DNA from: Macquaria australasica
Taxonomy: Eukaryota > Chordata > Actinopteri > Centrarchiformes > Percichthyidae
Length of the DNA stretch: 64,000 nt
Direction of reading: 5' to 3'
Assembly: GCA_005408345.1 (NCBI GenBank)
Contig: SEMN01000202.1
Coordinates: 496,001 to 560,000 of the forward strand
In this document: positions 11,893-23,690 of the stretch, one piece after another
Layout of the letters: the number at the start of each line of letters is the position of its first letter
Position numbering within the stretch: position 1 is the first letter of the stretch
Translations under genes and position numbers: made by a program
Notes under the pieces: generated by a model
Databases searched by the model: none
What the model was told of the DNA's origin: nothing
The model's input: the letters and a program-made list of their open reading frames with translations, nothing else

Positions 11893-14234
11893 TCGCGTGT
11901 GCTCATGTGCAGGTTTGTGTTGATCCAAAGCTGTGACAGCTGTTTTGCCGGAGTGCTGTACACGATCTCTATGGGTAAACTTCACAAACTCGCAATTATT
12001 TTGTTCATAAATGTTTGTGCGTGTGTGTTTGTGCATGTGTCCACGTCAAAGTGTGTCCACGAGGTATGCAGCTTGGAGGTAATGTCAGACAGCTGAGCCA
12101 AATCAATACAAGTTTAAGTACAAGGAGGGCAATCAGTGCATTCATTTGTCTGTAAGTAGAGAGTAATGGGGGGAAGGTGCATGTAAGGCTTTCTCTGCAG
12201 TGGACAGCCAGAGCCGTGTGTGTGTGTGAGAGAGAGAGAGCATGTGCACATATCATAGCCAAAAGCTTTTTTATTGATTGACTAGACAGGTATCCACTCT
12301 AGGTCTAAGTAGCACAGGGGCACAGTGTGTCTTCCTCCATTGCCCTGGGATAATCAAAGCATGTAACCTAAATGCAGCACTTCCCTGAACATATGTAGGC
12401 ATTCATGACGGGAACACACACACCTGCAAAAATATACAACTATGAGGAAGTTGAACCATTCCTCGTACAGCCCATCTTTATTGGCAGCTATTTCAGTTAG
12501 TTGTTTTATTCATTGTAGCCTCTCATTCACGATACCCAGTATCTTATTTTGACGGGGCTTTGAAGTGGCTCTCTGCGGTGAGTCCTGTGGGCCCCCAGGC
12601 CTGGGTTCCCTTGGCGATGATGGGTAATGTAGTCGTTATCACTGCTTTTAAATAGCTCCTGTGTGTGTTCTCCAGAGAATAATGTGTGTTCTACCACATG
12701 TTCCTACTATGTACTCATCGATGTGTATTCTTACAGTGATTTTTGTTTGTTTGATGTGACTATACAGTATGTGTGTAAACTTCTACTTCTGGTAGCTGCC
12801 TGCTGAACAGCTGTCCACTCACCTCTGTCCGGATGGCTACTTTGATATCTATTTTACATAACCTCGGGGTAAATGCAGATGTGCAATCCACTCTGGTCTC
12901 TCTAACGGTAACATTATTGTTTTGATACCTCGAGTGTGGTCACTCTTCTCTCTTTAGTCTTTAGAAACAGCATGAATAGTCTTGATAGGATGCTACAATG
13001 CTACCTATTAAAAAAAGACATAATTATATATATATATAACAAATTGCCAAAGGGACTTAAGTTTCTCAAGCGATTAGAAAATAATTCCTTAATGCCATTA
13101 TATGTGATTACCTAATGTTGACTATATTCAGATCTTTTTCATATGGGGATAAAGATGACATATTCTAGTGCAGCTTGAGCCATTACAGCTAAAAAAAAAA
13201 ATACTGTTGTTTTTTTTTTTACTTCAGTTTATTGGGTGTTGGGATCTTCTCTGGCTCAGGAAAAAGAAAAGTGTTATTGTGCAAAGAAACTGGAGTCTCT
13301 CCCACCTCATGCCCACTGAAAGAGATGAAACCCGTGTCAACACAGCTGTTTCGCAACAGTTACAACGACAACATACTGTGCTCTTTTATAATAATAGCCC
13401 TTTGTTTGCAGTGTATTGCGCTGCTTCGTGACAGCTCAGATTACTGAATCTTTAGGATTTGAAGCTTCTTACTTAACTACAAAGTCGCATCAATTCAGGC
13501 ACAAATTTTCTCCAAGATGTGGCCCTGCATGTTTAGACAAAAGATAATGAGCACACTGGTGGATAGGCTGCCATAACCTCCATGGATTTTCCTGACAGTT
13601 GCTTTCATAATGTGTCCACTTGCTGAGGTGTTCTGAAGGGTCTTGAGAAGTTTGGTGAAACATTATTCAATATACAGTTTTATTTGTTACTGAGCCTTGA
13701 GTTGTACTTTTCAGACTTTTTTTTTTTTAATCAATGGGCGATTAGCTTACATGTGCCACTGTTACACGTTTCAGAGGAGACATATAGAGAGACATAGTGT
13801 TATGCTCTGACGTGTAAATGGTGGATGTGTGCATAATAAGTTTAATAAATGGCGAAAATGTGATGGTTACATAATTTTTCTTTTATCAAAATTGTCTTTG
13901 ATAGTCTCTCTACCCATTCTCTAGAATATTATTAGTTAGATTTACATGTGCACATTAAGCACAAGTCTGTACGTGTCTCTTGATATTTAATGTGCTCTGT
14001 GAAGTTTAAAGCAGCTATGAGCTTTTCTGTAAGAGGAGAGGTAAATGTAGACATCCTCTGCTACCTCAAAATGTCATTACCTTTACATGAAACTAGGTTA
14101 TTGGGAGAAATCAGGTTAAGGCAGGAAATTCAAAAAGTGATCTGGTTAATGTAACACAACAAAGTCTGGCATATTTAAGTAAATATATATAGTAAATTTA
14201 TGTCTCTTTTTTTTAATCCAGGTCGCTGTACAAT
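11890..14234. other. unique interval with minor simple repeats
   Basis: No gene seen. It contains a compound (GT)(GA) array at 12216-12240, a short (TA)n at 13025-13038 and A/T homopolymer runs near 13191-13220 and 13718-13730. Frames at 13168-13447 have no recognisable domain. Confidence 0.45.
12216..12240. repeat. compound (GT)n(GA)n microsatellite
   Basis: GT units change directly to GA units, 25 bases in all. Confidence 0.9.
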
Positions 14235-14398
14235 TCGCCTCTCTTTCACCCATTCACACACACTGAAGGCAGCGAGTTACCATGCAAGGTGCTGGCCTTA
14301 TCAGGAGCAATTTAGGGTTCAATGTCTTGCCCATGGAGACATCAACTGCTACTTCAACTCTGCCTCCTGAGCCACAGCCGCCCCGTCTTAAGTGTTTT
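14235..14398. mobile_element. dispersed teleost repeat, class unassigned
   Basis: The block contains CCATTCACACACACTGAAGG, AGGAGCAATTTAGGGTTCA, a TCTTGCCCATGGA segment and a CTCCTGAGCCACAGCCGCCC end. I recognise this ordered set from a very common teleost interspersed repeat. Only one copy lies in this window, so the call rests on recall. The - strand frame 14254-14664 across it is not a gene. Confidence 0.6.
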
Positions 14399-15732
14399 TG
14401 TGGTTTTGGTTTAAGCATTTGGACTGACGGAGTGAGATGACAGGCTCTGCACACTTCCTGACTGTCTTCTTGAATGGAGGAGATGATTGCAAGGGCAGGT
14501 GAGATCGGCCTGTTGAACTCAGAATGCCAAAAGCAGAAGACACGTACAAACAGACAAAAGATCCACTCACACATTTGTCTCCCCATACGTTGTGAGGGTT
14601 GTGATTTCATAACTGCCAAATTCTTCGTCCTCATAAAGATTATTTGATTCACACACACTAGCACTGGTGTGAAAGGGTCATCATCGCATTCAGTTAACCA
14701 GCCTCTTTGAACCTATAAAACTGCCTTTTCTTCTACCTTTTGATACGGCCGCACGTCAGGCTTTTTAACGTCAGTGTGGGCAGCGAGGCACCATGGACCA
14801 TCTGGTACATTATACAGTGGCTGAATGTATGCAGTGTGTACTTTTCTAATGAATTCCCTCTAATCATTTCACTGATATCGTAAGACAGTTCATTAAAATG
14901 TAGAGTTAAGAGGAGACATCTCAAGCTAGAATCCAGCCTGCAATAATTCAGGCAATATGCATTAAATGTTGCTGATAAATGACACAGGTCATCTAAAAAT
15001 GACAAAAGACATAACATTTCTATGTTGCCTGCAAATATCCCAACTCGTTTTTATATTAACCATACATTTATCTACTTCCCATCAGTGGGTGCTTACATAA
15101 ATCTGAGCTAATGACTGAGAGAAATGGAGAATAGAGTGGGAGAAGGAAGAATGGCATGCCATAGTACACCACCCCCTTGTCCTTGTGCAGCTTTTTAATA
15201 GAGTCATAAATACATGAAGATGTCAAGTGCTCCATGATGGCAGCAGTGCACAGCTTCAGGGCTGTCATACATCCATGCGACATAGATACAGTGGACAGGC
15301 CAGGTAGACTAGAGCAGACGGCTATTAGGGAGCGGGATAGGGCTGCAGTATCTCAGCGGGCGTGGTGGATGGCATCAATGTGCTGTACGTGAGGAATTGC
15401 AAAGACATGCATATACCCTCTGAACACGTAAATAACTCTGCAGGTTTATGTGTCACCTTACATGAAAACAGTAAAACTGCACGTGCCCTGTTCAAGTCAA
15501 ACAGAGCAGACTGTACAATGCATCCACCCAAAGAAATGACAAGTTACCAGTACTTAAACCTCTTTTTATCTCAAAAGACCTGCTTTAAATTCATACTGAA
15601 ATTAATACAATTAGATTTTTAGACAATTACACAAAGATTCTCTGAAGAATTTGTTGCTGTTTCAGGAGCCTTGTCTAAGAAGTGAATATCATTCATGGTG
15701 AATGAGAACAGATCAATTACGGACTTTGAATC
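14399..15732. other. unique noncoding interval
   Basis: No gene or repeat was recognised. Frames at 14733-15017, 15068-15283 and 15325-15622 overlap on opposite strands and carry no known domain. Confidence 0.45.
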
Positions 15733-15823
15733 ATTAAAGGAAAAGTTTGACATTGTGGGAAATGTGCTTATTCACTTTCTGGTGGAAAATTAGATGAGAA
15801 GATTGATACCACTCGAAAGGCCT

Positions 15824-16261
15824 TTACACACAGGAGGCGTTTTTTTAGTGCGATTAATTTGCACGTTAATATATTTTTTCGAATTGTTGTTTTTGTCATA
15901 AGTTCTTTCACACGGTGAAAAAGCAACGTAATTTGTTTTCGGAACAAGGATGATTTTTCTGAGCTTTCACACGGCGAATAGTGGCATCAACCAAGAGGAA
16001 CAGACTTCAAATCACAACTTCGGAACTGTTGATTGTTTGTGTTTCTCATCACCATGTATTATATTACAAAGGACACAAAATTATAAAGACTATGAACTCA
16101 AGGACAACGTGTGGAGCAGCATCGCCGGATGCATGATAGTGAGTAGATTAGTTTACTTTTGGTCGTAGTAGAGTAATTATTCGCAGATGCATATTTCGCA
16201 TTTTCTTGTTGTTCATTCGTTATATGTTAAATAGCTTAAATTCAAGGCTAAAAAAAACAAC
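15824..16261 (+). mobile_element. Harbinger-like relic inside the foldback MITE
   Basis: Sequence unlike the surrounding MITE arms, starting near GGCCTTTACACACAGGAGGC and carrying a degraded MADF-type exon (16014-16138). Two internal TTTCACACGG motifs occur (about 15906 and 15965). I found no matching right terminus, so the relic is probably truncated. PIF/Harbinger elements encode a DDE transposase plus a separate Myb- or MADF-like DNA-binding protein. Only the second gene is represented here. Placement in Harbinger is inference from the MADF remnant. Confidence 0.5.
16014..16138 (+). pseudogene. frameshifted MADF-type DNA-binding exon remnant
   Basis: Two adjacent reading frames together resemble the N-terminal half of a MADF domain. 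The first frame (codons in register with 16023) reads ELLIVCVSHHHVLYYKGHK, the expected helix-1 pattern E-L-I-x-x-V-x-x-x-x-x-L-Y. The second frame (in register with 16079) reads NYKDYELKDNVWSSIAGCM, the expected Y-K-D..K-x-x-x-W-x-x-I-A block with the conserved Trp. A 1-base loss near 16076-16080 separates them. A GTGAGT at 16139-16144 directly after the block could be the old splice donor. MADF proteins bind DNA as partners of Harbinger transposases, though host Adf-1-like genes also carry the domain. The surrounding transposon arms favour the transposon origin. Nonfunctional. Confidence 0.6.
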
Positions 16262-16373
16262 AAAAAGGCAGTAGCTTCATATTTACCATGCAAATATGAG
16301 AGCGGTATCAGTCTTCTCATCTAACTCTGCTAGAAAGCACATAAGCGTATTTCCCGAAATGTACATTCTTCCA

Positions 16374-17227
16374 TTCCTCCTACTGTTCCTAAAACTCATG
16401 TATTGTCTTTGTTTGACATTGATTTTTCTAATATGAACAAAGTCTCACCTCTGAGCTCCCCCCATTGCACATGACTGTGTCACTGATCACCGGAGAACCG
16501 CTGTTCTGCTCGCCCACAAACACAGAACGAGGCAGAAGGAGCACGATGGAGAACACACCGGGTCCACCCACACACACACACACAAAACAACTAACAAGAC
16601 TGATCACTCATGCAAATTGCATTCAGCGCAGCCATCTGAAATTAATGTCTTGACATCAAAGGAAATAGAGTATAAAAAGTGAAAACGATGGCAAGGTAAT
16701 TTTCAGGCATGAATGCACATTAAAGCAAAGCTGCAACACTCAAACACACAATAACATCTATTGTACATAATTAAGCCATCACCAAAACGCAGTTAGGAAA
16801 AAGACTTGCTAAAGGTTAGATAAGAGCCTGCAAATGGTGCTATGCTAAGGCACAAATATAGCCATAAATTGCTTTTCCAATTAAACAAAGTTCAACAGAC
16901 TTGTAGTAATCGCTCACTAGAAAAAAAGGTTGCTGTCTGTGCAGGAATGTGCATGTGTTAACTTTGCTTTTTTTTTTTTTTTTACTGTTTTACAAATGAA
17001 CCTATAAGCAGTCCCCATTCTTTCCATCATTAATCACTCACATAAACTCACCTGCACCATGACTCAATAAATACATGATGTAGATGTTTGAGCTAGTGTT
17101 AGGGTTTAACACCAATTATCCCGTGTTGTAAATCAATCACTAAATAAGTTAAGTAATGAATCTTTTGTTGGTGTCTCCTGGTTGAACTAGTATCAGACCT
17201 GGCATGACTGGATGCTAATAATCAGCA
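16374..17227. other. unique interval with T16 run
   Basis: No gene seen. A run of 16 T lies at 16968-16983 and a short CA array at 16569-16584. The frame at 16465-16653 has no recognisable domain. Confidence 0.45.
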
Positions 17228-17738
17228 TCAACTAAGTACATTTACTCAAGTAACGTACTTAAGTACAAATTTTAGGTACTTTCCACTTTCCATTTTTTGC
17301 TACTTTTTTTTACTACTCCACTACATTTCAGAGGGAAATGCTGTACTTTTTACTTAATACATTTATCTGACAGCTGAAGTTACAAGTTACTTTTCACATT
17401 TAAAATTTACATATTTATATTCAGAAGATGTCCTTATCTTATAAAATATTTGTTATGAACTACCTAACAAAACCTACCTATTTAAAAATAGCTCCACCTC
17501 GACCAACTACATCAGTAAAATGCTACTAACACATTAATGTGTCAGTAATAATAATCAATTAATATAATGTATAATTTAACACTCAGGGTCAATTTTTCTG
17601 CATAACGAGTACTTTTACTTTTTATACTTAAAGTTTTCAAAAGTCAAAATATAAATACATGACTTTTACTTGTAACATAGTATTTTTAAATTGCTACTTT
17701 TACGTAAGTAAATATCTGAGTACGTCTTCCACCACTGG
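17228..17738. mobile_element. hAT-like MITE of the AAGTACTTTTACTT type
   Basis: The left part reads AAGTACATTTACTCAAGTA and CTACTCCACTACATTTCAGA. The right part reads GAGTACTTTTACTTTTTATA and CTGAGTAC, ending in CTTCCACCACTGG at 17726-17738. The repeated ACTTTTACTT/AAGTAAA units at both ends form imperfect inverted repeats. I recognise the arrangement as an abundant percomorph non-autonomous DNA element whose termini read CAGTGGTGG. The left terminus here is degraded. It carries no coding sequence. Confidence 0.65.
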
Positions 17739-20078
17739 CCGCTGTACAGCCCTGAATGGGATCTGACTGCTTAGGTTGACAGATGGGCTCTGTCCCTCCA
17801 TCTTTACTTCTTTTTGATCTTTGCTGTGTGTGACTGTCAGCCTGCCCCCCTCCAGCTGTTGCAGGCAGGGTGAATGCCAGACGATGCAAGACAGTTGCAG
17901 AGATGCCAGCTGCCAGGATGCCCTCAAACAGAGACTCCTGAGGGGCTGAGGTGGGGCTCTGTGCTATACCACTCTGGATCGAGGAGAATCAGACTGACAG
18001 ATTCAGTGTCTTCTGTTAAACTGCTTATGAAATTTTGAATATGAAATTTGTTAGTATGTTGTTCTGGATTTTTTTTTTTTAAAGAGATGGGCTGTCTTAA
18101 CCTAAACTTGGCTCTATTTAGACATGTTTATGAGAAGTTGACAGTCGTGCATCAGCGTTCCTGAAATGCTCAGTTTTCTCGGTCCACACGAGACCTACTT
18201 TGAAAATTGTTTGATGTACATTAGTGTGGATGGAGATGAGAAAAAATGTTTATTGGTGTAGAAAATTTCAACTGTACATTATAGTGATTTGGTTGTGAGC
18301 TTGTATATCTGTATTGTTGTGCCACAAAGGAAGTTCAAGACTGTAATCATGCAGCGTAGGAAAGAATCTGCCAGTGACATTTCACAGCTCAATCATTTTT
18401 TCCATCAATTGTCTGTCTTTTGAATTAGAACTGAATCAAGTTGGCGGAAGAGGCTAATTTTAGCAAAAATAAGCTGATTGCACACTAAGGCGAGCAGAAA
18501 TCAGACTGTCTGACAGAACACTGTGATGTTATGACAGGCCTGCACTTTTTTTCCCCCTAATGTGGCTTCACTAACTTGCTGACAGATAGCATTAAAAAGA
18601 CAGTTTCAGGCAGCAGGCTCTCACCATCTGAGGTTGGCTGATGTAACAGGGTCGTGCATTGCTCTAATGTAAACTATTTATAATGTGTGTTCTACAGTAT
18701 AAAGTACAGGCACGGCGCTATAGGACAGAATATTAAAACTACAGCTGATCTGCTTCATTATGAAACACAATCTGTCCTTGTGTCAGAATCAAGAAAGTAA
18801 CTGAAAGCAACATGGAGAGACAACATGTTGCCCGCTGAGAGAGAGAGTGAGAGAACAAGGAGGATGGGATATCGCAGATTTTGGCTAAGGAGAAAAGAGA
18901 AAAGGGGTGGTGTTGTGATGATGAAAAGAGGATGAAAATAGAAAAGCAGACAAACAAACAAGGCTCAGTGTGAGAGTCTGGTATTTCAGAGACGCAAGGT
19001 TCCTGCCAGGTCTGGTGCGACCGCTGCTCTGGCCTCCCCCTTGTCTCTCTGGATGTCTGATCCCAGCTCAGACGCTCTCTCTGTGCTGCAGTTTGTCTCC
19101 AGCAAGTATAAAAATTCAACACATGCACTCACAAATCTCTGTACAAGCGAGAAGGCTGGCTGTGTCTTTCATTCAGCTTGTTTGCTAGTTTGTTTCCCTA
19201 TCATGTTTGTTCTTTGTTTCGGTTCCCTTTTTTCTGTCTTGTTTTTTTTTGTTTGTTTGTTTTTTTTGTCTCTCTTCATTATCTCTGCTTCCCACTTTAT
19301 TTCTCTCTTCTACTCTTTTCTCCCTCCTAATCCTCATGTACCTTTGAGACTCTACTCCCCGCCTCGCTTCATTTCAGGCTTCAGGCTGTTTTAATGCACC
19401 AATTAGTCTGTTGTCTTGACTCATACAAAGTGAAAAGAGCAGAGGAGGGGGGTAGGAGAGTAGATTCGTTGGGACAAAACAAAATGATCATAACCTTTTT
19501 ATCCAGAGAACAAAGTCTGACCGGACTGAAGGCTAACAAGCAAATACAAAACAGCTAATGGGCCATTTGTGAGTGGTTTATAATGAGTCACTGCCCTCAA
19601 CGTGTGGGACCAGATATCGACACCGACCCGTGAACACACATACACAAACAGAACCTTTGACCCCAGTCTTGGCCAGGTGGAATTGATTTGATTGGTCTTT
19701 GGCTCCCAGCAGCCTCCCACCTGCTAGGGGTCAGTGCTCCATTGACTCCTGGCACAACATGGAGGCTAAGAGAGTTTGGGCTCTCTTACAGAAATCTCTT
19801 GTGGGCTGCTATCTAACAGAATCCTCAGTGAGGTAAGTACATTCAAAGCCGTGACCTGCCCCTCTGACATCCCAGTGGATACCTTATGCTGTCACGAATG
19901 TGGTCATGAATATTCAACACTCGCTTTCATTCCTTTCTGATGGAGTCTAGAGAGGGAACGCTCCACCAGCTGTGCTTTTCCACAGACTTAAAGAGGTGCC
20001 ATATGCTTTAAAATGTCACTCGTCAATGTAAGAATCCCTTTGACAAACCTGGTGGTTTAAAGATTTCGAAAAGCACTA
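17739..20078. other. unique noncoding interval
   Basis: No gene seen. A short GA run lies at 18837-18852, a purine-rich patch at 18885-18960 and T-rich sequence at 19228-19268. Frames at 18739-19128 and 19041-19394 follow this biased composition and carry no domain. Confidence 0.45.
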
Positions 20079-20294
20079 GGCCTCATGCAGGAACATTTTC
20101 ATATTCTTATCCTAAACCTCTCTCACTTTTTATTGTGAGGTTTTATCGTACGAGTGTTCCATGTCGGATTCACCAAACTCTTAACTGGACAAACTAAATT
20201 GCTCAGCCTGATGAATGCCACCTGTTCATGAGGAGGTGCGCATTGGTGAGATTTGATCACTGGCATGATTGACGCCCCCTAAAATTGCCATATA

Positions 20295-20627
20295 AAGGCC
20301 AGTTCAGACCAGAAGATTCGCGACAAGACAAGATGAAACTAGCTACTACTTGCAATGCGCCGGTCTGCAACGTTCTTGTACCTGCCAGTTTCCACCACGA
20401 CTCTCTGTACTTACGTTCTAACTGCCGGCTTTTCAGGCTTTTTTTGTAGCTGGAAATTTTTTTTGGAATTTTAAAATATGAATGAATATGACTTTGGTAC
20501 GAGCTGATTGGCTGTTGAAACAGGTGATGTGATTTACGTTCTAAAACCAGCCACTGGCAACCTGACAAGCTGAGTCGAGCTGAGTCGGGCCAGTTTACGC
20601 CTCTCATCTTTGGTCTGAACTGGCCTT
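20295..20627. mobile_element. 333-bp MITE with perfect 17-bp ends
   Basis: Perfect terminal inverted repeats of 17 bases, AAGGCCAGTTCAGACCA, open at 20295 and close at 20627, with partial pairing beyond. The dinucleotide TA flanks both sides (20293-20294 and 20628-20629), as expected for a TA target duplication. The interior has no coding sequence; the frame at 20257-20607 is a chance one. Its ends are intact and it sits inside an eroded Harbinger relic, so it is younger than its host. The TTCAGAC core also occurs in the ends of the 33733-34138 MITE, but the superfamily is unresolved (Tc1/mariner-type TA versus Harbinger-like ends). Confidence 0.8.
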
Positions 20628-20689
20628 TAGGTTACCTGTTCCGCTCCATTTGTGGGCATGGTTCATTCACAAAAATGTTACCAAAGAGT

Positions 20690-20922
20690 TAAAAGAAGAC
20701 ATTCACACTGCTGAGCTTCAGGTCCTGCTGTCACAAAATCTGCAGACGAGAAGATAACAAGTTTAGCAGAGTCAGTAGTTGTGTCACAGTACCCAAAACA
20801 GTTGACAGTTAACAAATGTTAATTGTCCAGCTGCCAACGACATGTCGACAGAGCAGCACTGTACTGTGAAAGACATAAAGAAGGAATGGTCTGACATGAA
20901 GTCTGAATTTCGGTATATTTAA
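20690..20922 (+). pseudogene. Myb/SANT-like (NAIF1/Harbinger type) exon remnant
   Basis: The best-preserved part is 20863-20922, reading TVKDIKKEWSDMKSEF, the signature third helix (T-V-x-x-I-K-K-x-W-x-D-x-K) of the Myb/SANT-like domain in Harbinger accessory proteins and in NAIF1. The in-frame codons just upstream read ANDMSTEQHC, where an intact relative would have its V-N-x-V..S-x-x-x-R block. Further upstream the frame is broken, although a stretch near 20717-20750 (ELQVLLSQNLQTRR) fits helix 1. The frame stops at 20920-20922. In such elements this protein binds the transposon ends and brings in the transposase. Dead copy. Confidence 0.55.
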
Positions 20923-21148
20923 ACTCCAAATTAATTCATATTTAAGCATTATGATTATTTTTTTTAGCTGTGGAGAAAGGCTGACTATCTGTACATGACT
21001 CATACGACGGGTCTGGAGTCGTGAATTTTGTTCTAACCTAACAGAAAATTTTAAATAATAAGTGAATGCCACAAATTCTCTTAAATTACTTGTACTTGCC
21101 ACTTAAGAACAAATCTGTTCACACGAGTGGTTCTTGCACAGAGCCCAT

Positions 21149-23299
21149 TGTTTGGTTGAATCATGAAATGTGTCATTTGCACATTCAAGTAATGTTAATA
21201 AAGTTAAGCATTTTCCATATTTTCCCTCTTATCTCCTCCAGCCTACTTTGATCAGGGAGGGCAGGTGTTTCCGGAGCTCTGACTTCATTAGCTTTCATAG
21301 GTTACAGTTGCTGAGATAACCTTCAGGTTGAACGAGGTCATGGCATGAAATTCTTTTTTTTTTTCTTCAGGCATTGCATTTGGATTAAAACGGTACACAG
21401 AAAAAATATCTTCCCTTTAAAGCTGATCTACTCGAGACACTCTATTCCTTAAAAACTGTGTGTAACATCGACTCTAGCACGTTTCTGTACTCCATAAAAA
21501 CGTAACTCAAGCTATTAACATATGCAAAGGCATCAGAAAATAACATCTTGCTGATTTCCTATTCATTAAAATGATTTAGCATTTACCAGATACAATTTAC
21601 ATATAAATGATTTCTAAATAAATCACAAAGTATTCCTTTTTCTCTTTGGACATTAAATGCTTGACTGTCATTATGCAGTCATCCCCACATAGTAAGTAAT
21701 GATTCATAGCTCGGTCAGTCACCTTGGATCTGCTGAATTCAAAGTTATTTCCTTGAACGGAACAGTGATGATGAAACGGTCATATTTCCTTCCTCGCTCC
21801 ACACTGTGAGCATTTTAAAAACATACTGACACACACCAGTGCATCACCTCGTTAATTGTGCATCATATTTAACATTTTTTCTAACTGTTGTTTCCAGATC
21901 AACACTGCTGTGTGCAGGACAGTAGTTGTACCTCAGCTGTTATACCTTGACAGTTGCAGCTAAACAGCTTCGCATAAGTGATCTTAATAAATCAAACTCT
22001 AAACTGGAGCCAGCTGTGTCCATTTTGAGGTTTGAAGTAATAATCACGTCTCTCAGTAAACATGTTCTTTGTGCTTTTTACTGTAGAAAAACAATGAAAA
22101 TATACACTAAACGCTGCTGATGTTATTTGTACGTTATCTGCATGACTCCAGAGAGACCCAGGTGCTCAGACTCTGAGGTCACCTTCCCATCACTGTTACC
22201 TGGCTTTGTTGCTAGGATACAGGTTCCACTGTTAGGATGTTTAGGTGAAAAGGGACTTGAAGGAGAAATATTTAATTGTAGAAAAATCAGGGGTTAATTT
22301 GGGCAAGTATTGAGTAGAGATTGGTGCCAAAAACATGCATGTACATCATGTGCTGTACACTTTGTATTTGACCAAATGTGTTGGACCAACTTCAACTTAC
22401 CCAGTTGAGACCTGATAAGTGCCTCCACTCTTGTATCCCCTTTTTTTTCATTTGTCTGACTTGTAATAACTTCATAAAACAAAATATAATTTTCTTTTTA
22501 TTAAGTGTAGAATACTAGAAGCACTGTGTGGATCTCAGACAAAAACATGTCAATTTAATATTTGAAATGATTTTGTAGAGCTGCAAACAGTTTGACATGG
22601 GAGGTAAGATTGAGCCGCTTGGACTGATTTAATTGAGAGGAGGAGAGTGCAACAAGCCAAAGGCAATTTATACCCCATCGACTTCAACAGTGTACCGTTG
22701 CCCCCTTTCCCAGGGTATGTGTGTACATTTGTTCTTGTGTGCATTCATGTGTGTCTGTGTGACCATTATTTCCCCTTATCACAGTGCACTTTGACACAGG
22801 ACAAGCTTGTAGTCTGTCACTTCCAAACTCCTGCAGGCCAGGTCAGACATCAGCCAACGGAGGTGCCGAGGAAGGTGATGAAAGAGGAGGAAAATGGAGG
22901 AAAAATAAACCGAAGGAAAGTGCTCAGAGACCCGTCAGACCCCCAGTGTGTGTTGATATATTGGCCTAACCTTCACGGCTTAGATTTCACACACTCTGTC
23001 TCACTGCTGTGCCCTCATTATGGTGCTTGGACTGGTGTCTGCACTGTCAGCCATGGACAGATTTTTGTACAGACTAATACAGCTTAAAACTCAAATCTTG
23101 AAACCAAACATTAACTGGAGGAAACCGGGTGCTGAATGGGTCCTCTCCTATTGGCTGGCCCTTGGTGCTAGGTACTGTAACTCTGTATCGAGTACAACTA
23201 ACAAGTTCTCATATGTACCTAAACGATAGGTAGTTATTTTCGACCTATTTTATGTTGAAATAACTATTAACTATTCCTTAAACGACTCATACTCTGTGT
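21149..23299. other. unique noncoding interval
   Basis: No gene firmly seen. The frame at 22647-23087 (146 codons, +) is one of the longest in the window and an acceptor-like pyrimidine stretch ending in CAG lies at 22768-22783. I recognise no domain and found no matching donor, so I do not call an exon. Confidence 0.4.
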
Positions 23300-23445
23300 T
23301 TTCTGATCTACTGCTCCTGTGGTTAAGGTTTAAGTTCAGGCAAATAAAACAACTTCATTAAGGTGAGACAAAGATCAGGGTCAGGGTTTAGAGAAACCAG
23401 TGTTGACTGTCGGTAGGAGACGGGACAAGAATCACTGACTCCCAA
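23300..23445 (-). mobile_element. dispersed repeat family D, fragment
   Basis: Read on the - strand this contains CCCGTCTCCTACCGACAGT, then CTGATCTTTGTCTCACC, then CTTAATGAAGTTGTTTTAT. These occur in the same order as in the + strand copy at 55540-55785 (CCCGTCTCCTACTGACAGT and so on). It has no coding capacity. Confidence 0.7.
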
Positions 23446-23619
23446 TTCTCTGCTGAACTGGTCCAGGTTTAGAAGAAAATAATCAATAAAATGTACATTA
23501 ACTTCTCTGCTGGGTTTACTTTGCATTGCAACTTTTAAAGAATATTCCACATTTTAGGCCAAATTCTGCTATCTTGGCTGACAGCTACTTCCATTTACAC
23601 CATCCACCATAGAATATTT

Positions 23620-23690
23620 TTTTATCCATGCTAGCGGCATGGCTCTAGGCATGGCAATGTTGGTCGGCACACCACTTGGCTGGATTTTCA
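23620..23690. mobile_element. family A fragment
   Basis: About 70 bases matching the start of family A: GCATGGCTCTAGGCATGG and then a GTTGGTCGG..CACCACTT block, as at 718-755 and 50165-50210. The rest of the repeat is missing. Confidence 0.6.

Larger units (their letters stand above)
15733..16373. mobile_element. foldback MITE interrupted by a second element
   Basis: The left arm (15733-15814) and right arm (about 16262-16373) are inverted copies of each other and match the outer arms of the intact foldback element at 40150-40661. Left-arm landmarks are AAAGGAAAAGTTTGACATT, GTGCTTATTCACTTTCT and ATGAGAAGATTGATACCACT. The right arm reads GGTATCAGTCTTCTCATCTAA and AGAAAGCAC on the + strand, their inverse. 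The central part of the family is missing. In its place is a Harbinger-like segment, so either the second element inserted here with loss of the centre, or a deletion joined them. Confidence 0.7.
20079..21148 (+). mobile_element. Harbinger relic (Myb-like gene half)
   Basis: The left end reads GGCCTCATGCAGGAAC (from 20079). The right end, read on the - strand from about 21148, is GGCTCTGTGCAAGAAC, which agrees with it at 11 of 16 positions. An exon remnant resembling the Myb/SANT-like partner protein of Harbinger transposases lies between them (20690-20922). No transposase segment was recognised, so this is a shortened non-autonomous copy. It is interrupted by a separate 333-bp MITE at 20295-20627. 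Family assignment is inference from the remnant plus the terminal pair; a TWA target duplication was not clear. Confidence 0.55.

Noticed and set aside
22647..23087. 146-codon + strand frame with an acceptor-like start near 22783
   Set aside because: No recognisable domain, no matching donor, and the reading frame extends equally through the presumed intron side.
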